Positions 12,970 through 25,985 of a stretch of DNA of 56,021 nucleotides are shown here, piece after piece; position 1 is the first letter of the stretch; each line of letters starts with the position of its first letter. The notes beneath the pieces are model-generated. The model made no database searches. It was not told where the DNA came from and was given only the letters and a program-made list of their open reading frames with translations. Where the stretch lies: contig NTKA01000008.1 in NCBI GenBank assembly GCA_002456975.1, positions 1-56,021 of the forward strand. The letters run 5' to 3'. The stretch comes from Halieaceae bacterium MED-G27 (GTDB taxonomy: Bacteria > Pseudomonadota > Gammaproteobacteria > Pseudomonadales > Halieaceae). The position numbers and the translations under genes were made by a program.

Positions 12970-13012
12970 GAAAATGCCCCCAGAGCATAGATGAAGAAAA
13001 TATCGAGACGCG

Positions 13013-13041
13013 AGTATATGTAGTCAGGCGAAGACTGACAA
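13013..13041 (-). promoter_or_regulatory. Predicted sigma-70 promoter of sdhCDAB
   Basis: On the minus strand TTGTCA (-35, 13041-13036) and TATACT (-10, 13018-13013) are separated by exactly 17 bases, giving an expected start near 13005, about 36 bases before the sdhC GTG. It lies in the 188-base divergent region between sdhC and gltA. That region also holds a TTGACC at 13057-13062 and an AT-rich TAAAAT at 13094-13099 facing gltA, whose mutual spacing (31 bases) does not make a standard promoter. Confidence 0.6.
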
Positions 13042-13157
13042 TTCATGGAACAAAAGTTGACCATTAGCCGTATGGACTGACCCGATATTAGTGTAAAATT
13101 CACATTCAAGAGCGGGAATACAAAAACCTGCCAAGCTGTCGAGTCGGGGGACATTCA

Positions 13158-14450
13158 ATGACAAACAAAACCGCTACGCTATCCATTCCCGGTAGCGAGG
13201 GAAACCAAGAGATTCAGCTACCAATTCATGAGGGCACCATGGGCCCTGACGTAGTCGATGTGGGCAAACTCACAGGACACGGTGCATTCACCTTTGATCC
13301 GGGTTTTACATCGACCGCATCCTGCGAGTCAAAGATTACCTTTATCGACGGTGAAAAAGGTGTGCTACTACACAGAGGCTATCCGATCGAGCAACTAGCA
13401 GAGCACTCGGATTATTTAGAGACCTGCTATTTGCTAATGCATGGTGAGTTGCCGAACGCCGGCCAGAAGAAAGCCTTTGTCGACATGGTGACAAATCACA
13501 CCATGGTGCACGAGCAGATTCGCACCTTCTATAACGGGTTCCGGCGAGATGCGCATCCAATGGCAATCATGTGTGGCGTTGTGGGCGCGCTCTCCGCGTT
13601 CTACCACGACTCAACCGATATATCGGACCCCTATCATCGCGAAGTCGCTGCTTTCCGATTGATTGCAAAAATGCCGACGCTGGCGGCCATGAGCTATAAG
13701 TTCTCGATTGGGCAGCCTTTCATGTATCCACGCAATGACCTCGATTACTCTGCCAACTTCCTGCACATGATGTTCGGCAACCCCTGTGAACCCAGTGTGA
13801 TCTCACCAACGCTTGCGCGGGCTATGGATCGTATCTTCCTATTGCACGCGGATCACGAGCAAAATGCATCAACCTCGACGGTTCGCCTTGCCGGGTCATC
13901 GCTAGCCAACCCGTTTGCTTGCATTGCAGCAGGGATCGCCGCTCTTTGGGGCCCCTCGCACGGCGGTGCCAACGAAGCTGTCGTGAAAATGCTCGATGAT
14001 ATCGGCGACGTCAGCCGGATTGATGAGTTCGTGGCGAAGGCCAAAGACAAAAATGATCCGTTTCGATTGATGGGTTTCGGCCATCGGGTTTACAAGAACT
14101 TTGACCCTCGCGCTAACGTCATGAAGCAAGCCGCCGATGAAGTTCTCGCCGAGCTTGGCATCCAAGATGAAAATCTGGAGATTGCCAAACGTCTTGAGGA
14201 AATCGCACTTAGCGATCCCTATTTCATCGAGAAGAAGCTCTACCCCAATGTTGATTTCTACTCAGGCATTATTCTCAAAGCACTGGGTATTCCAACGTCG
14301 ATGTTTACCGTTATTTTTGCCGTCGGTCGCACTGTGGGCTGGATTGCCCATTGGAATGAAATGATTGCCGAGAGCTCTCGAATCGGTCGCCCAAGACAGC
14401 TCTATACCGGGTATAGTACTCGAGACTTTGTACCAGTAGGGAAGCGCTAA
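13158..14450 (+). CDS. gltA: Citrate synthase (type II, hexameric)
   Basis: Condenses acetyl-CoA and oxaloacetate to citrate, the entry step of the TCA cycle. It has 430 residues and the N-terminal extension typical of Gram-negative, NADH-sensitive type II enzymes. The catalytic residues are His268 (PSHGGANEA), His309 ([14 protein letters not shown]) and Asp366 (YPNVDFYSG). GGGGG stands seven bases before the ATG. The divergent arrangement with sdhCDAB is that of Pseudomonas and allows shared control of the cycle. Confidence 0.98.
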   Translation: MTNKTATLSIPGSEGNQEIQLPIHEGTMGPDVVDVGKLTGHGAFTFDPGFTSTASCESKITFIDGEKGVLLHRGYPIEQLAEHSDYLETCYLLMHGELPNAGQKKAFVDMVTNHTMVHEQIRTFYNGFRRDAHPMAIMCGVVGALSAFYHDSTDISDPYHREVAAFRLIAKMPTLAAMSYKFSIGQPFMYPRNDLDYSANFLHMMFGNPCEPSVISPTLARAMDRIFLLHADHEQNASTSTVRLAGSSLANPFACIAAGIAALWGPSHGGANEAVVKMLDDIGDVSRIDEFVAKAKDKNDPFRLMGFGHRVYKNFDPRANVMKQAADEVLAELGIQDENLEIAKRLEEIALSDPYFIEKKLYPNVDFYSGIILKALGIPTSMFTVIFAVGRTVGWIAHWNEMIAESSRIGRPRQLYTGYSTRDFVPVGKR

Positions 14451-14455
14451 TAATA

Positions 14456-15583
14456 ATGAATCCGGAGGGTGTCGTTATTTCTGGGACGGGCTTATTCACG
14501 CCCCGGGAAAGTGTCAGCAACGCAGAGCTTGTGGCATCCTTTAATACGTGGGTGGATCGTTTTAATAACGACAATGCCGCCGAAATTGCGGCTGGTGATA
14601 TCGAAGCGAAATCCCATTCATCGGTTGAGTTCATCGAGAAAGCCTCGGGCATAAAATCGCGCTTTGTTGTGGATAAAGCAGGCATTATCGATCCCGATCG
14701 TATGGTGCCGCGGCTGCGACCTAGGACTAACGACGAACCCTCGGTAATGTGCGAAATCGGTTGCGCAGCGGCTGAACAGGCCATGGCGGTGGCTAATGTC
14801 ACAGCCGACGAGATCGACGCTGTCATCGTGGCTGCGTCTAATATGGAGCGTGCCTACCCTGCCATGGCTATCGAAGTACAGCAGGCGCTCGGTATCAAGG
14901 GCTTCGCATTCGATATGAATGTCGCCTGCTCCTCGGCCACCTTCGGCATCCAGCAAGCTCATGACATGGTCGTCTCTGGAAGCGCAAAACGAGTACTCGT
15001 GGTCAACCCAGAGATTTGTACCGGGCACCTCAACTTCAGAGACCGAGACTCTCACTTTATCTTTGGCGATGTTGCGACCGCGGTGATTGTCGAGCGCCAT
15101 GAGAGCCATCGCTCGCAGCGGGCCTTTGAGATTCTCGACACAAAGCTACAAACCATTTTTTCAAACAACATCCGCAACAACTACGGTTTTTTGAACCGAG
15201 CCACCGAAGAAGGTTTTGGCCAACTCGACAAACTTTTTGTGCAAGAAGGGCGAAAAGTATTCCGTGAAGTCTGCCCAACGGTTGCCGAGCAGATCACCGA
15301 ACAGTTGGCATCGCTCTCGATAGCGACCGATAGTCTGAAGCGCATCTGGTTGCATCAGGCCAACAAGAACATGAATGAGTTGATTGCTAAGAAGGTATTG
15401 GGACGAGACCCCAGTGATATTGAATCACCTACGATTTTGGATACGTACGCCAACACATCGTCAGCAGGATCGATCATCGCCTTTAATAAGTTTCATGAAG
15501 ACTTTGAACCCGGGGAACTGGGTGTTTTATCGTCGTTTGGTGCTGGCTACAGCATTGGCTCAGTTGTGCTCAAGCGCGTCTAA
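14456..15583 (+). CDS. Beta-ketoacyl-ACP synthase III family protein (beta-ketodecanoyl-ACP synthase type)
   Basis: A FabH-fold condensing enzyme of 375 residues. The catalytic triad is present: Cys158 in NVACSSATFG, His300 in WLHQANKN and Asn333 in YANTSSAG. Its length and internal style match the family exemplified by Pseudomonas PA3286, reported to channel medium-chain acyl-CoA from beta-oxidation into fatty acid synthesis, rather than the short housekeeping FabH of about 320 residues. That substrate preference is an inference from family resemblance. It starts five bases after the gltA stop, so the two are probably cotranscribed. It converges on hisC with two bases between stops. Confidence 0.85.
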   Translation: MNPEGVVISGTGLFTPRESVSNAELVASFNTWVDRFNNDNAAEIAAGDIEAKSHSSVEFIEKASGIKSRFVVDKAGIIDPDRMVPRLRPRTNDEPSVMCEIGCAAAEQAMAVANVTADEIDAVIVAASNMERAYPAMAIEVQQALGIKGFAFDMNVACSSATFGIQQAHDMVVSGSAKRVLVVNPEICTGHLNFRDRDSHFIFGDVATAVIVERHESHRSQRAFEILDTKLQTIFSNNIRNNYGFLNRATEEGFGQLDKLFVQEGRKVFREVCPTVAEQITEQLASLSIATDSLKRIWLHQANKNMNELIAKKVLGRDPSDIESPTILDTYANTSSAGSIIAFNKFHEDFEPGELGVLSSFGAGYSIGSVVLKRV

Positions 15584-15585
15584 CA

Positions 15586-16647
15586 CTAGCTTACAATCCG
15601 CGATAGGCTCTCAACTAAACGCGCTTGCTGTTCCGGCGTCCCTACCGTTATCCGGACCCATGCTCGAAGCCTGTCGTTGTCCCAGCTTCTCACCAAAATA
15701 CCATCTGCCTTTAACGCCCGCGTCAACGAGACGCCGCTGGCTTCGCTATGACTGGCAAACACAAAATTTGCCTGCGACGGCAATACCGTAAATCCGAGTG
15801 CTTCTAAATCACTGGATAGTGAGTCCCGGTAACTTGCGATCAACGCTTGGCTGCTGCTTTCCCAATCGCTGTCCGCAAGCGCTGCATTGGCAACTCGCTG
15901 AGCAATTGCATCGAGGGGATAGGAGTTAAACGAGTCCTTAATCCGCCGAAGACCCTCGATCAATTCGGGGTGCCCAAGGGCATAACCCACCCGAAGCCCG
16001 GCCAGCGCGTGACTTTTTGAAAGACTGCGTGTCACGATAAGATTGTCGTAGTCCGTGATCAACGGCGCAGCTGATTGCGCACCAAACCCCATGTAGGCCT
16101 CATCGATCACCACCAGACGATCGGGACTAGATGCGAGTATTGCTTCCACTTGTCCGCTATCGATAGCGAGTCCGGTGGGTGCATTGGGGTTGGGGAATAC
16201 TAGCGGGCCTTGCCACTCGCGCATGCGCTCGGTGTCTAGCGAAAAATCAGCCTGCAGCGGGATATGAGCGAGCTCACCAGCGAACAACTGCGCCCAAACG
16301 GGATAAAAAGTATAGGTTAGGCCTGGTATCGCGGGTACGGATGCACCATCCGATAGGTAGGCTTGCCACACAAATCCTAAAATTTCATCCGAGCCATTGC
16401 CAACAAGAACATGGTCAGTCGACAAAGATTCTCGCTGAGCAATTGTCTCTCTGAGCTGTCTGGATACGGGGTCTGGGTACCGTCTCAGCTGGTCAGCCGA
16501 GACGCTTTTAAGAATGGCAAGCGCACGATCCGAGGCCATAAGCGCATGCTCGTTGGTATTGAGCTTGATCGTGTTGTCGGAGAATGCCTGCTCACCCGGA
16601 ACGTACGGCGTTAACGACTGCAACGATGCAGGCCAAAAACGGTTCAT
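15586..16647 (-). CDS. hisC: Histidinol-phosphate aminotransferase
   Basis: PLP-dependent fold-type I aminotransferase that makes histidinol phosphate from imidazole-acetol phosphate. It has 353 residues, with the schiff-base Lys211 in TRSLSKSHALAGLRVGYA, Asp182 in VVIDEAYMGFG for the PLP ring nitrogen, and FPNPNAPTG near 151-159. HisC and other aromatic or phosphono aminotransferases are hard to separate by eye, but length and motifs favour HisC. No other his gene is nearby. It lies 70 bases downstream of phoR on the same strand, without a clear terminator between them. Confidence 0.85.
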   Translation of the reverse strand: MNRFWPASLQSLTPYVPGEQAFSDNTIKLNTNEHALMASDRALAILKSVSADQLRRYPDPVSRQLRETIAQRESLSTDHVLVGNGSDEILGFVWQAYLSDGASVPAIPGLTYTFYPVWAQLFAGELAHIPLQADFSLDTERMREWQGPLVFPNPNAPTGLAIDSGQVEAILASSPDRLVVIDEAYMGFGAQSAAPLITDYDNLIVTRSLSKSHALAGLRVGYALGHPELIEGLRRIKDSFNSYPLDAIAQRVANAALADSDWESSSQALIASYRDSLSSDLEALGFTVLPSQANFVFASHSEASGVSLTRALKADGILVRSWDNDRLRAWVRITVGTPEQQARLVESLSRIVS

Positions 16648-16717
16648 TGCTGTGCCACCACCTTAAAAGCCTGTAAGTCTATCAAAAGCCCGAGTAGAGA
16701 TCGCTCACCATCCCGAA

Positions 16718-18013
16718 TCAGGCAGCATTGAATGTCGAATTTGCAAAAACCAATCGGAATGTGCTGCCTTTCTCGAGTTCGCTTTCGATTTGTAACTCGG
16801 CTTGGTGCCCGGCTGCAACGTGCTTCACGATCGCAAGTCCGAGTCCTGTCCCGCCCGTCTGTTGACTCCGACTTTTTTCCACTCGATAAAAGCGTTCCGT
16901 CAGTCTCGGTAGGTGTTCCGGAGCGATACCCTCTCCTCGATCACTCACCTCGAGCATCAACTTATGGTCAGCCCCTTCAAACCATTTTACCTGCACGGGA
17001 TGCTTGGGATCACTGTACTTCAGTGCATTAATAATCAAGTTACTCACGGCGCTCTGAAGCTCCATAAAATCGCCGCGTACATCACCGGTCTCGGAACACT
17101 CAAGCACTATCTCTCGCTCTGGCCAGACAGGGCCCAGATAGTGGGCGACCTCTTCTAAAAGACCCTGCATATTGACCGAGCCTGTCTTTTCACCGGGTTC
17201 GACCGATTCAATTCGAGACAACCATAGCAAGTCTCGAACCAGTACCTCCATACGGTTTACCTGCATCTCCATCTGGGAGATGGGCTTATGAATCTTACCG
17301 GTCAACTCTTCATCAAGCGTCAACAGCGTCTCGGTATAACCTTTGAGCACAGTTAGAGGTGTCCTGAGCTCATGAGACACGTTCGCAACAAAATCCTTTC
17401 GCATCTTCTCGAGTCGAAAATGCTCGGTAATGTCGCGTAAAAACACCAGACGATCACCTTCACCAAAGGTCGAAATCTCGACTAACAGACTTGGGTCGTC
17501 CTTTTCCTTCGGATCGATTCGCAGCGGCCGATGGTAATCCTGCGCCGAAAGATATTTTGCAAATTCTGAGAACGGAACGAGTTCAATTAGAGAGCTCCCG
17601 ACACCACCATGCTGCTCCAATCCGAGCATCTGCTCAGCCGACGCATTCATCCAGACTACATAACCATTGGTATTGACGATTACGGCGGCATCACGCATCG
17701 ACTTTAGTGAGTCGCGAAGATAATCCAATGCACCAGACAGCAAGCCCTGCTCTTCCCGATTTCGAGCTTGGATTAGCCTAATCTGATTAAATAGCTGACC
17801 CCAAAGTCCAGACGCCTCGGGCGGAGGCGAATCAATATCATCGAGCCAGTGACTTAGCCGGTAAACCTGCCAGGTTCCAACCACCAACAATAAAAACAAG
17901 GCGGCCGTCGCGACAATCCAGGGTCGCCCAAACAATAGACCCAGAGCATAACCAATGGCAAAGAAAGCAAGCGCTCTCAGCGACGCTCGTCGCCACAGCG
18001 CGCGCTGATTCAC
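16718..18013 (-). CDS. phoR: Phosphate regulon sensor histidine kinase PhoR
   Basis: Membrane-bound sensor kinase that phosphorylates PhoB under phosphate limitation. Of 431 residues, two membrane segments lie at about 12-28 and 33-51, with almost no periplasmic loop as in PhoR. A PAS domain (about 105-200) follows, then the HisKA box with His214 in FVANVSHELRTPL, the N box NLIINALKYS and the G boxes DRGEGIAPEHLPRLTERFYR and GGTGLGLAIVKH. The start is GTG, overlapping the phoB stop by four bases (GTGA). Confidence 0.94.
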   Translation of the reverse strand: MNQRALWRRASLRALAFFAIGYALGLLFGRPWIVATAALFLLLVVGTWQVYRLSHWLDDIDSPPPEASGLWGQLFNQIRLIQARNREEQGLLSGALDYLRDSLKSMRDAAVIVNTNGYVVWMNASAEQMLGLEQHGGVGSSLIELVPFSEFAKYLSAQDYHRPLRIDPKEKDDPSLLVEISTFGEGDRLVFLRDITEHFRLEKMRKDFVANVSHELRTPLTVLKGYTETLLTLDEELTGKIHKPISQMEMQVNRMEVLVRDLLWLSRIESVEPGEKTGSVNMQGLLEEVAHYLGPVWPEREIVLECSETGDVRGDFMELQSAVSNLIINALKYSDPKHPVQVKWFEGADHKLMLEVSDRGEGIAPEHLPRLTERFYRVEKSRSQQTGGTGLGLAIVKHVAAGHQAELQIESELEKGSTFRLVFANSTFNAA

Positions 18014-18720
18014 TCGCCGACGCTTCCTCTGACAGAAAAACGATAGCCGGTACCGCGCACCGTCTGAATCAGGTCACTGTAATCAATGCTGGCAGCCTGT
18101 AACGCCTTACGCAGACGCCGTATGTGCACATCGACCGTGCGCTCTTCGACATAAACGTTCGCGCCCCAAACATGATCTAGCAACTGATTTCGCGTGTAGG
18201 CGCGCTCGGGATGGGACATAAAAAATTGCAACAAATTGAACTCAGTTGGTCCCATTTCTACCGGCTGGTTCTCAACAAAAATACGTCGGCTGTCAATATC
18301 GAGCACCAGCGAATCGACCTCCAATCGGTCGCGTTGATCGCCGCCAACGCTACGTCGCAAAATCGCTTTAATCCTCGCAATTAACTCCCTCGGTGCAAAG
18401 GGCTTGATCACATAGTCATCAGCGCCAATATCCAAGGCTTGGATAACATTATCCTCAGCCGCCTTGGCGGTCAGCATAATCACCGGCAATTCTGCGGTGG
18501 TGTCGTTGCGCTTTAGCCGTCTGAGCAGTTCGAGCCCACTACCGCCAGGAAGCATCCAATCGAGCAGTACCACATCTGGGCGTTCGTCGACGACTAAGCG
18601 GTGCGCGTCTTGAATATTGTCTGCTTCGAGACACTCAAAATCAGCGATCTCCAGTGCCATTCTCAACATATCGCGGATAGAAAACTCATCATCCACAATT
18701 AAGACTTTCTTTTCGGTCAT
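18010..18720 (-). CDS. phoB: Phosphate regulon response regulator PhoB
   Basis: OmpR-family response regulator. The receiver domain (1-120) has Asp10, Asp11 and the phosphoacceptor Asp54 in DVVLLDWMLPGG, plus the conserved lysine in DDYVIKPFAPRELIARI. The C-terminal winged-helix DNA-binding domain contains TRNQLLDHVWGANVYVEERTVD-like residues ending in the RTVDVHIRRLRKAL recognition helix. It has 236 residues. Pairing with phoR in one operon supports the assignment. No pst or pho target genes are in the window. Confidence 0.95.
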   Translation of the reverse strand: MTEKKVLIVDDEFSIRDMLRMALEIADFECLEADNIQDAHRLVVDERPDVVLLDWMLPGGSGLELLRRLKRNDTTAELPVIMLTAKAAEDNVIQALDIGADDYVIKPFAPRELIARIKAILRRSVGGDQRDRLEVDSLVLDIDSRRIFVENQPVEMGPTEFNLLQFFMSHPERAYTRNQLLDHVWGANVYVEERTVDVHIRRLRKALQAASIDYSDLIQTVRGTGYRFSVRGSVGE

Positions 18721-18751
18721 GCGGTGTTTCTCATGTTCCGTAGGGCTTATT

Positions 18752-18769
18752 AGACATTCAATGTGACAG
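18752..18769 (-). promoter_or_regulatory. Possible degenerate Pho box upstream of phoB
   Basis: On the minus strand CTGTCAC is followed by ATGTCT, about 50 bases before the phoB ATG. The E. coli Pho box is a direct repeat of CTGTCAT with 11-base periodicity. Here the second half is poor and shifted by one base, so this is only a candidate autoregulatory site. Confidence 0.25.
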
Positions 18770-18835
18770 TCGCGAAACGTTACCGCAGGAAGACCGAAAT
18801 TTCACCTGATATTGAGCACTAATATAAGCAGGTGG

Positions 18836-22369
<3,534 letters not shown>

Positions 22370-22384
22370 AGACTATAACCCTCT

Positions 22385-25300
22385 TTAGCTAGCCGCCAAT
22401 CTTGCAGCTTCTTCGATATCGACGCTGACCAATCTCGATACACCGGGCTCGTGCATAGTCACGCCCATCAGCTGATCAGCACCTTCCATCGTAATCTTGT
22501 TATGGGTAATGAATACAAACTGAACCTTTTGCGACATTTCCCTTACCAGTCGTGCGTAACGACCAACGTTGGCGTCATCCAGCGGTGCGTCGACCTCGTC
22601 AAGCATGCAGAAGGGCGCTGGGTTTAGCTGAAAAATCGAGAACACCAGCGCTATCGCAGTCATCGCCTTCTCGCCACCGGACAGCAAGTGAATCGTACTG
22701 TTCTTCTTACCCGGGGGTCGGGCCATAATCGCAACCCCCGTGTCTAATAAATCGTCGCCCGTCATCTCTAGGCAAGCCGTCCCACCGCCAAACACTTTGG
22801 GAAACAGCACGCTGAAGCCGGCATTGATCGTATCGAACGTATCTTTGAATCGCTGGCGGGTCTCACGATCAATTTTCTTGATAGCTGCTTCAAGTGTTTC
22901 GAGTGCACCCATCAGATCTTCATTCTGGGCGTCTAGGTACTCTTTGCGCTCTTCGGCTCGCGATGTTTCATCAATAGCTGCTAAGTTAATCGGTCCCAAG
23001 CGATGAATTCGAGCTGATACGCGCTCAACTCTGACCTGCCACTCGGCCTCATCAGCCTCTTCAGGTAAACCCTCCTCTGCCGCAGCCAAGGTGGTATCAA
23101 GCGCCGCTATTGCTGTGTCAATCTGCTCGATTCGGACATTGCTTTCGGTCAGTTTCAATCGGGCACTTTCGCTTTTACCCTGAACATTCTGAACCGCTTG
23201 CTCGGCTATCATTTTGGCCTGCTCTTTTTCTCGCATCGACTGCTCGAGCTCGGATAGCGATTGCCGCGCGGCCGTTAGCTGTCGCTCAACCACAAGGCGC
23301 TGATCTAGTAGAGCCTTGAGCTCATCTTGAGCCGCCGCGTCCGGGTTGTCATCTTCCGGCAGTTCACTCCTGAGCGCTGCCTCACGCGACTCATAGTCGG
23401 CCAATTGAGCCTTTGCACGCACGATAGAACGCTCTAGAGCTTCTCGCTGCGCCAATAGCTCTCTCAGCTTGACTTGGCTGGCACCCAGCGCCCCATCGGC
23501 TTGCTGCTTGAGAGACCGGCAACGCTGCACCTCAGATCGAGCCTGCTCGCGCAATGCTTCGAGGTCTGTTCGGTTCTTATCATCGCTACCGACTTGCTCT
23601 TTGACACTGACGAGAGTCTGTTGAGCTTCAGTCAATAGCGTCCGCTCAGTGGTCAATAACGAATCTGTCTCATCGCGTTCGCGTTGCAGTTGTTCAACTC
23701 GAATACGGCGCTGCTCTGCCTCAGATACTTTCGCCGCTCGCTCAGACTCCGCTGCTGCACGTTGCCGAAGTGCTTCATCAAGGAAAGCTTCTTTGCCATT
23801 GATGTCGGATTCAACCATTTGAAGCGCCGTCACAGCTGATTGAAGCAGGCTATCGACGTCATTTAGTTGCGCGCTCTTGACAGCAATCTGCTCTACCACC
23901 TCAGTCAACTGACGCTGTCTAGCAAGCAGACCCGCCTCATCCTGCGTATCAACGCTGGTCTTGATCCAATCAGCACCCACCCAGACACCATCGCAGGACA
24001 CCACCGACTCTCTTCCAGTAAGCGTGGCTCGAGCGCTCAGTGCCTGATCCCAAGTGTCTACGACGCGGACTTCATCGATTTGCGACTCCAAGCCGCTTGG
24101 AACCGATAAAAAGTGCGCAAGTGAGTCAGAATTATTGCTTCGAACCGTTTTCGCGCCCGCAACCAGGGTCAAACCCGCAGGCAATTTGTCCCCATCTGCC
24201 GAAATAGCTTGTGCAGAGTCCAGCACCAAACCCGACAACGCATCACGCAGCACCAGTTCGGCGGCTCGCTCGTAACCCTCATCGACCGAAATCACTTCGA
24301 CAACGGATTTGAGGCTTCCAAAATGTCGGCGCGCCAGCCAATCATGGATCGCTCCATCATCGGCGTCCCCAGAGTTGGTTTGCAGTGCTTCGAGTGAGGC
24401 CCTCTGCCCCTCTAACATTTGGATCTCGCGACGTAGCTCGTCTTGTTGAGCGCGCAATGTATCGCCCTGCTCACGATGCTCAGCAACGCTTGTTTTCAGG
24501 CGCTCTATCGCCTCACGCTCGGTATTGACCATGGTTTCGGCCTGAGCGAGCTGGCCTGTGAGCAGCTCTAACTGCTCAGAATCGCTATCAGGCTTTGAAG
24601 ACTCGATCGATTCGCCCAACCGAAGCAGACGCTGCTCCAAAGTTGCAATATTGCGCTCTGCATTGCTTAAGCGTCCCTGCTGAACTTCTACCTGCTGTCT
24701 AGGCACCGCGGCCCGAGCTGTAAATTCATCCCATTGGCGCTCAGCATCGAGTGCGGCAGCCTCAGCTTTTGCCAGCTGACCATCACAATGCTCCGCATCC
24801 GCCTGTTCTCGCTGTAACGTGGGCTCGATAGCCTCAATTGCATCTGCTAAGTCCTCGAACCGCTGGCCATCAGCCGTCGACAGTGCCAGCTCGCGCTGCT
24901 TTCCTTCCAGCGTTTGTTCAAGGTCCTTGGCAACCGACTCCCGGCGCTCTCGTGCAAACTGGATCGCCTGCTCGATTCTGCTGATATCGCTGCCGAGCGA
25001 GTAAAACTGGCCCTGAAGGTCATTTGTTACTTGATTAGATTCGGAGATTTGCTGACGTAGCGACTCGATTTCAGCCGCGACACTCGCGACCGCCGCTTGA
25101 TGCTTCTCACGTTCTACCAAAAAGTCGTCGATTTCGCGTTGTGCTCGCGACTGTGCGCCCGCCTGCGAACGGCGTTGTAGGACCAGTAGTTGCGCCTTGA
25201 GTTGTCGCTCCTCGGCTTTCAGTTCGGCGTAGCGCTCCGCAGCCTGAGCCTGGCGTTTCAAGTGGGTTAGGTTGCGCTCTAACTCTTCTCTTAAATCGGT

Positions 25301-25882
25301 GAGACGATCGAGGTTATCGAGAGTCCGCTGCATGCGATTTTCTGTCTCTCGACGCCGCTCCTTGTATTTCGAAATACCGGCAGCCTCTTCGATGTAGACC
25401 CGCAAGTCCTCGGGCTTAGACTCGATCAGCCGCGAGATCATGCCCTGTTCGATAATTGCGTAGCTACGAGGTCCCAGGCCGGTACCGAGGAACAGATCGG
25501 TGATATCTCGTCGCCTACACTTGTTGCCATTCAGGAAGTAATCAGACGTACCCTCACGACTGACTAGGCGACGAACTGATATCTCGCTGTAAGCCGCAAA
25601 TTCCCCTGTAATTTTTCCGCTTGAGTTGTCGAACAACAACTCGATCGAGGCTTGGCTTACGGGCTGTCGCTGCGTGGTCCCGTTGAAAATGACGTCGGTC
25701 ATCGATTCCCCACGCAGGGTCTTAGCCGAACTTTCACCCATCACCCAGCGAACCGCATCGATAATATTCGACTTGCCACAACCGTTCGGCCCAACCACCG
25801 CACACATATTGCTCGGCAATACGACACGCGTCGGATCGACAAATGACTTAAACCCAGAGAGTGAGATTGACTTGAGACGCAT
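22385..25882 (-). CDS. smc: Chromosome partition protein Smc
   Basis: Condensin ATPase of 1165 residues. The Walker A motif GPNGCGKSN is at 31-39. Long coiled coils flank a flexible hinge in the middle third (around residues 510-660). The C-terminal head has the signature LLSGGEKAMTAIAL and Walker B CMLDEVDAPLDD. Having smc rather than mukBEF is usual for Pseudomonas-like gammaproteobacteria. A 103-base gap separates it from the ccmI stop downstream of the ccm operon. Confidence 0.97.
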   Translation of the reverse strand: MRLKSISLSGFKSFVDPTRVVLPSNMCAVVGPNGCGKSNIIDAVRWVMGESSAKTLRGESMTDVIFNGTTQRQPVSQASIELLFDNSSGKITGEFAAYSEISVRRLVSREGTSDYFLNGNKCRRRDITDLFLGTGLGPRSYAIIEQGMISRLIESKPEDLRVYIEEAAGISKYKERRRETENRMQRTLDNLDRLTDLREELERNLTHLKRQAQAAERYAELKAEERQLKAQLLVLQRRSQAGAQSRAQREIDDFLVEREKHQAAVASVAAEIESLRQQISESNQVTNDLQGQFYSLGSDISRIEQAIQFARERRESVAKDLEQTLEGKQRELALSTADGQRFEDLADAIEAIEPTLQREQADAEHCDGQLAKAEAAALDAERQWDEFTARAAVPRQQVEVQQGRLSNAERNIATLEQRLLRLGESIESSKPDSDSEQLELLTGQLAQAETMVNTEREAIERLKTSVAEHREQGDTLRAQQDELRREIQMLEGQRASLEALQTNSGDADDGAIHDWLARRHFGSLKSVVEVISVDEGYERAAELVLRDALSGLVLDSAQAISADGDKLPAGLTLVAGAKTVRSNNSDSLAHFLSVPSGLESQIDEVRVVDTWDQALSARATLTGRESVVSCDGVWVGADWIKTSVDTQDEAGLLARQRQLTEVVEQIAVKSAQLNDVDSLLQSAVTALQMVESDINGKEAFLDEALRQRAAAESERAAKVSEAEQRRIRVEQLQRERDETDSLLTTERTLLTEAQQTLVSVKEQVGSDDKNRTDLEALREQARSEVQRCRSLKQQADGALGASQVKLRELLAQREALERSIVRAKAQLADYESREAALRSELPEDDNPDAAAQDELKALLDQRLVVERQLTAARQSLSELEQSMREKEQAKMIAEQAVQNVQGKSESARLKLTESNVRIEQIDTAIAALDTTLAAAEEGLPEEADEAEWQVRVERVSARIHRLGPINLAAIDETSRAEERKEYLDAQNEDLMGALETLEAAIKKIDRETRQRFKDTFDTINAGFSVLFPKVFGGGTACLEMTGDDLLDTGVAIMARPPGKKNSTIHLLSGGEKAMTAIALVFSIFQLNPAPFCMLDEVDAPLDDANVGRYARLVREMSQKVQFVFITHNKITMEGADQLMGVTMHEPGVSRLVSVDIEEAARLAAS

Positions 25883-25985
25883 TGATTCCGCTCAGCGACC
25901 GCCACACACAGGTCGCTACCAGCGACCACCACAACATGTAGTGTACCTTCAAACCCCCGACAACACTATAAACGGTGAAGCTAAA

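Noticed and set aside
13057-13099. Possible gltA promoter from TTGACC and TAAAAT
   Set aside because: The two hexamers are 31 bases apart, far too long for a sigma-70 promoter, and no better partner was found.
14618-15109. Minus-strand open frame of 163 codons inside the ketoacyl synthase gene
   Set aside because: The sense frame carries the complete Cys-His-Asn triad region, and the antisense product resembles nothing known.
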